Assembly: GCF_000090795.2 (NCBI RefSeq)
Contig: NW_003546470.1
Location: 90,667 to 154,666 of the forward strand
Source: Amphimedon queenslandica
Taxonomy: Eukaryota > Porifera > Demospongiae > Haplosclerida > Niphatidae
DNA: 64,000 nt
Direction: 5' to 3'
The position numbers and the translations under genes are program-made. The stretch's first letter is position 1. Every line of letters starts with the position of its first letter. Shown in pieces: positions 60,504-64,000 of the stretch. The notes under the pieces were generated by a model. The model made no database searches and was not told the origin of the DNA. It saw nothing but the letters and a program-made list of their open reading frames with translations.

Positions 60504-62143
60504 ATTGAATGCACATGGAACAAGGTCTTACTGCTTCTTGATTCTGAAAATAAGAGTAGTTCACTGTATTAAGAGAGCGAGAGAGAGAGATAGTAATTTT
60601 AATTATACAGCGATGTTGATGTTACACTTACTTGTTCAAATTGGATATTTTTTTATCACTAATTATTGGCAAGTACTTTCCATTCTCCTGTACAATAAAT
60701 GACACAATGAATTACTGACCAAAAATACATGTCCTACTCTCTGTACATGTACAAGTGTGTACATAAATGTAATGTACTATAGTGTGCATTGTGTCTTACT
60801 ATTCATTTTTTGCCAGATATTGCAGCAAGTGCATTTGATGGAACCTCGACAGACGATGCAGTTATGCTTCTGTGACCCAACACTGTACTATAATAATATA
60901 TAATAATAACAATGTTGATGTATACACTTGTTTACTTGCGCTAACACAAGAAAGAGAGAAGAAATGTGAGAGGTACACCTAGAAAAGAAAAGAGAAAGAG
61001 CAAAAGTTATAGACATACAGTATGCATACAAATTCATGAGGAGGAGAGAAAGGCAAAAGAGAGAAAGTCACATCAAGAGACAAAGATATACAAAAAAGGT
61101 GTCAAGGAACACAAAAATGAGAACATGATTAGCAATAGATACATGTAATGGGAAATGAAATAATTGTGTGCTATAAACCTATAGAAACATTACAACATGC
61201 ATTATGCAGCTTTAATAAATATTACAATACCATGTAGCAAGATCACATGATTAATGACTGTGGAACTTCAATGCATAAGTTATGAGGAATTGTCAAAATC
61301 AAGCCTGAGACCATACATGCAGCACTCTGGGAATAACTGTTATAATGGAGATTACAAAAGCAAGCAGTTACACTATTGATGATTTAATTTATAAAACTTT
61401 CAACAAAGCATTATATCCAGTGTAATTTTTATTTACCAGAAGTTTTACTATTCAATAAACATTGATAAGGCCTAAATGTTTTTTAATGCTACAAATTCAC
61501 CCTATACAGGTATATAGTATAGGTAGGTAAAGCAAGATTATAGACAAAACTACATCAGATAGAATCACACTGTATCAGACTCATAACACGATTATTGTAC
61601 AATGACAGCACAGTAGACCTGTATTACAATTTCCAGTCCTGGTGGTCCCAAAGTAATTCTAAAATGAGGACAAGTAGTGTGGTACCAATAGTATCAGTCT
61701 TCAATGCTCAAAGTACACAAAACTTTACATGTATTATGTAGCCTGGATTAGGTGTATTATAGGTCAGTCATACTATACAAGGAATAAATTAAACAAAAAC
61801 ATTAAATTGAGTATTGCATCATCATTACCATTCAATAATACTAGAAAAATGCAAAATACTAAGGGCCCAGTCCATTCAAATAGATGAACAGCAGAACTAC
61901 AGCTAGCTCTATAACCGTCATGTTTGCAAATATACACATACATTTATCATTGACTTACTATGTATTACAATAAAAATATCATCTGAATGATGACAAAGCA
62001 TGATGTGGTACAACTTTGCTCATGCATAGCATAATTCAGGCTCAGTTATTAGTTACACAATACACATGTAGGTACCTCTTACACAAACTAGGTGCTAGGC
62101 TACAGTAAATTTAATCATTAGAGGTGAAGACTGAAGTTTTCAA
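60504..62143. other. Intergenic, no recognised gene
   Basis: Contains a purine-rich patch at 60950-61110 that stays open for 60 codons by composition (Lys, Arg, Glu only). Otherwise it is AT-rich unique-looking sequence. Nothing suggests exons on either strand. Confidence 0.45.
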
Positions 62144-62304
62144 CATCATCTTTATTGCAACCTTCATCATTGCTCTGATGCATAGTGGCATACAGTACTA
62201 AATGTCTCCTTTCTAGCAGCCATTCTTATAATATAAGAATGACTGCTAGAAAAGAATGGCCACTATGCATCGGAGCAATGATGAAGGTTGCAATAAAGAT
62301 GATG
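62144..62304. repeat. 161-bp foldback (long hairpin)
   Basis: The left arm 62144-62189 and right arm 62259-62304 are inverted copies of about 46 bp with one mismatch (CTCTGATGCATAGTGGC against GCCACTATGCATCGGAG). An inner pair (TTCTAGCAGCCATTCTTATA against TATAAGAATGACTGCTAGAA) extends the hairpin to a centre near 62231. Transcribed RNA would form a long nearly perfect stem. Confidence 0.8.
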
Positions 62305-62767
62305 TGGACATACAAATTAATATAATATACAAACATCGCACATGGGTGAAATCAATTATAGGAATGACCTGGGGGCGTAGCCCCACAGGGCCCAGCTCGT
62401 TAAAAACTTCAATGCATCCAGTTAAAAGACTAATAAACATAATACCATTTTCTTTTTTAATACAGTTAAATGTTCTTGAGTTGTAACTAGTCTCAGATTT
62501 CTTCACCTATCATGCACATTTTAAAGATAACTAGGAGTCTGCATGCACTTTGCAAACAAGCAATAAGAGTAAGAATAAGATTTGAACTTATTTCAAAAAT
62601 GAAATATCTTTGTCTTTACTAGAAAAGTGTGGTTTACCTAGCTATCTGAGACAGAGCAAAAGCTTTTGCTAACTGTGCCTGACTATACATGAGATATCCT
62701 GTTTATTAGTTTTTTTAACTAGATGCATTTAAGTTTTTGAGTCAATTGCAGGTGTTAATAGTGAGAT

Positions 62768-63439
62768 AATTGAAAATCTCACAAGCATATGTAATATGTG
62801 ATGTGAGATTGGAATTCCACAAGTGGCAAGGTTTCATATATGATATATGTATTTGGCCCATATTTGCTCAAAATATTGTAAATTATAGCAAAATTTTAAT
62901 AGATTTTTTTTGTAATATAACTCAGCTCACATGATAGACCACGTTGGCCTTAAGTTTGCGAGATGTAAGAGAAACATTTATGAAGAGTATTGACTCTCAT
63001 AAACCACAATAACAATGATTTGAACATGATTAACAAAGCTTCTAAACAATAAGATAACACTACATAATATAAACAGGTATGCCAATAATAATCAAAATAA
63101 TAATATGAAGAGACCAATAGCAAAAGAACAATTAGAGTTAGCTTTCTAGATAATTCTCATGAACAACATAGTAGTAATAATAATAATAGTAGTACTAGTA
63201 TTAGTCCAATGACAAACAGTCAGGAACACCATTAGACCAAGAAAATTGTCATACAGCTACGAACTGCCCCCAGGTCATCACTAGAGGGGACCTCTATGTA
63301 TTAATAAAAGAAATAGTGAATGTGATTTACTCTAAGGGAGGGTAAGTAAATTTGGGTGGGTTGTCATATATGAAACCTTGCCACTTGTGGAATTCCAATC
63401 TCACATCACATATCACATATGCTTGTGAGATTTTCAATT
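62768..63439. mobile_element. Inverted-repeat element with 75-bp arms
   Basis: The arms at 62768-62842 and 63365-63439 are inverted copies with a single mismatch or so (both contain AATTGAAAATCTCACAAGCA and GGAATTCCACAAGTGGCAAG when oriented). About 520 bp of non-coding sequence lies between. A 31-bp stretch starting TGGCAAGGTTTCATATATGA is also present as a direct repeat at 62824-62854 and 63448-63478, the second copy lying just outside the right arm and 17 bp short of a tyrosine-recombinase stop codon. Confidence 0.75.
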
Positions 63440-63494
63440 CCACATCATGGCAAGGTTTCATATATGATATATGTATTTTGTTTAAAGAACACAT

Positions 63495-64000
63495 TCACCC
63501 ACCTGATGAAAGCAAAATGTCTCCAACCTGAGGAGATAAGATAGGTTTGTAGTAAAACCGTTCAAAGGTGGAGGATCTAGACCATCCAGCTGCTTTCATT
63601 ATATCAATAAGAGGTACTCCTACCTTCTTGGCTGCTGAACTGGAGGCAGCTCTTGTGGAATGAGCACCAAAAATAGAGGTGTTAACACCAGCATCAGTCA
63701 AAAGAGATTTTATCCACCGACCAATAGTACTGATTATGAGGCTTCTTAAGAGACAAGAAGAGTTGAGATGACTTTTCCATAGTGGTATCACCTCGGAATG
63801 GTTGAGTGACCTTCTCATATGCTTCAAGAGTCACTATTGGACAGAGAGCTTCAGTCCTTGGTAGCCTCTTAACCGTGGAGGACCTGACCTCCTAGTCTTT
63901 GACAGACCTGCTGTTTGAAACTCCACATAATCCACATTATGCTTCAGGTCTAATAAATGCAGATCTGAAGATCTTGAGGCTGAGGCCAAGGCCAACAACA
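63495..64000 (-). pseudogene. Tyrosine recombinase of a DIRS/Crypton-type element (decayed, runs off edge)
   Basis: The C-terminal catalytic part reads FGAHSTRAASSSAA (the H-x-x-R pair) and AAGWSRSSTFERFYYKP, with the nucleophile-region Tyr, the typical wording of eukaryotic tyrosine recombinases in DIRS retrotransposons and Cryptons. Upstream sequence encodes FQTAGLSKTRRSGPPR, then in a different frame EALCPIVTLEAYEKVTQPF and LFLSLKKPH, then a third frame for STIGRWIKSLLTDAG. At least two frameshifts break it. Such enzymes cut and rejoin DNA to integrate circular intermediates. The N-terminus, and any reverse transcriptase that would decide between DIRS and Crypton, lies outside the window. 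Confidence 0.75.

Noticed and set aside
60966-61148. Basic 60-residue open frame
   Set aside because: Arises from a purine-rich low-complexity patch; composition only, no gene context.

Overview
This window is animal nuclear DNA, most probably from a demosponge such as Amphimedon queenslandica. That assignment is inferred from the features, not from a database match. The DNA is AT-rich, genes sit a few hundred bases apart, and introns are mostly 45-60 nt. There is a Death/NACHT NLR gene with a 2A-like peptide, other Death-domain genes, an intronless beta-helix/multi-TM gene, and many small inverted-repeat elements.

Left part (1-25 kb). Genes run on the minus strand. An adhesion GPCR (MAM, GPS, 7TM) starts at 5278 and runs off the left edge. 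EXD2, a DEDDy exonuclease with an HNH-like zinc region, covers 7751-12063 and is complete in seven exons; one intron holds a 2.3 kb tandem array of ~177 bp units. A secreted glutaminase A-like gene (12257-15477), an intronless UDP-glycosyltransferase (15592-17190) and an intronless 1347-aa beta-helix/multi-TM protein (17317-21360) follow. Fragments of a class C GPCR and an SLC7 amino-acid transporter, and a decayed ETO/MTG MYND gene on the plus strand, lie further right.

Middle (28-43 kb). A six-exon NLR on the plus strand (28119-32730, predicted 1452 aa) has membrane segments, a GDVELNPGP 2A motif, Death, a CARD-like domain, NACHT and LRR-like repeats. Next come a decayed syntaxin, a second glutaminase-like gene (35047-38275) with introns almost identical to the first, a scrap of a third copy (38524-38601), and a frameshifted VRK-type kinase pseudogene (38950-41245).

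Right part (44-64 kb). Two minus-strand Death-domain genes lie head to tail. Gene B (48035-56667) joins Death, a CARD-like domain and an unrecognised ~220-residue domain to a coiled coil and the C-terminal ubiquitin-like array of USP47, with no protease domain. Gene A (44360-47796) has Death, two CARD-like domains, the same unrecognised domain, a coiled coil and LRRs. Beyond them are an RLE-type LINE fragment, MITEs, a ~1.15 kb dispersed repeat, long hairpins, and a decayed tyrosine-recombinase element at the right edge.

Together the NLR and genes A and B look like part of an expanded sponge innate-immune repertoire built from shared death-fold exons joined by phase-1 introns. Gene B suggests that such N-terminal modules were also joined to a ubiquitin-pathway protein. 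Exon boundaries given to the base were deduced by eye from splice sites and reading frame; other boundaries are approximate.
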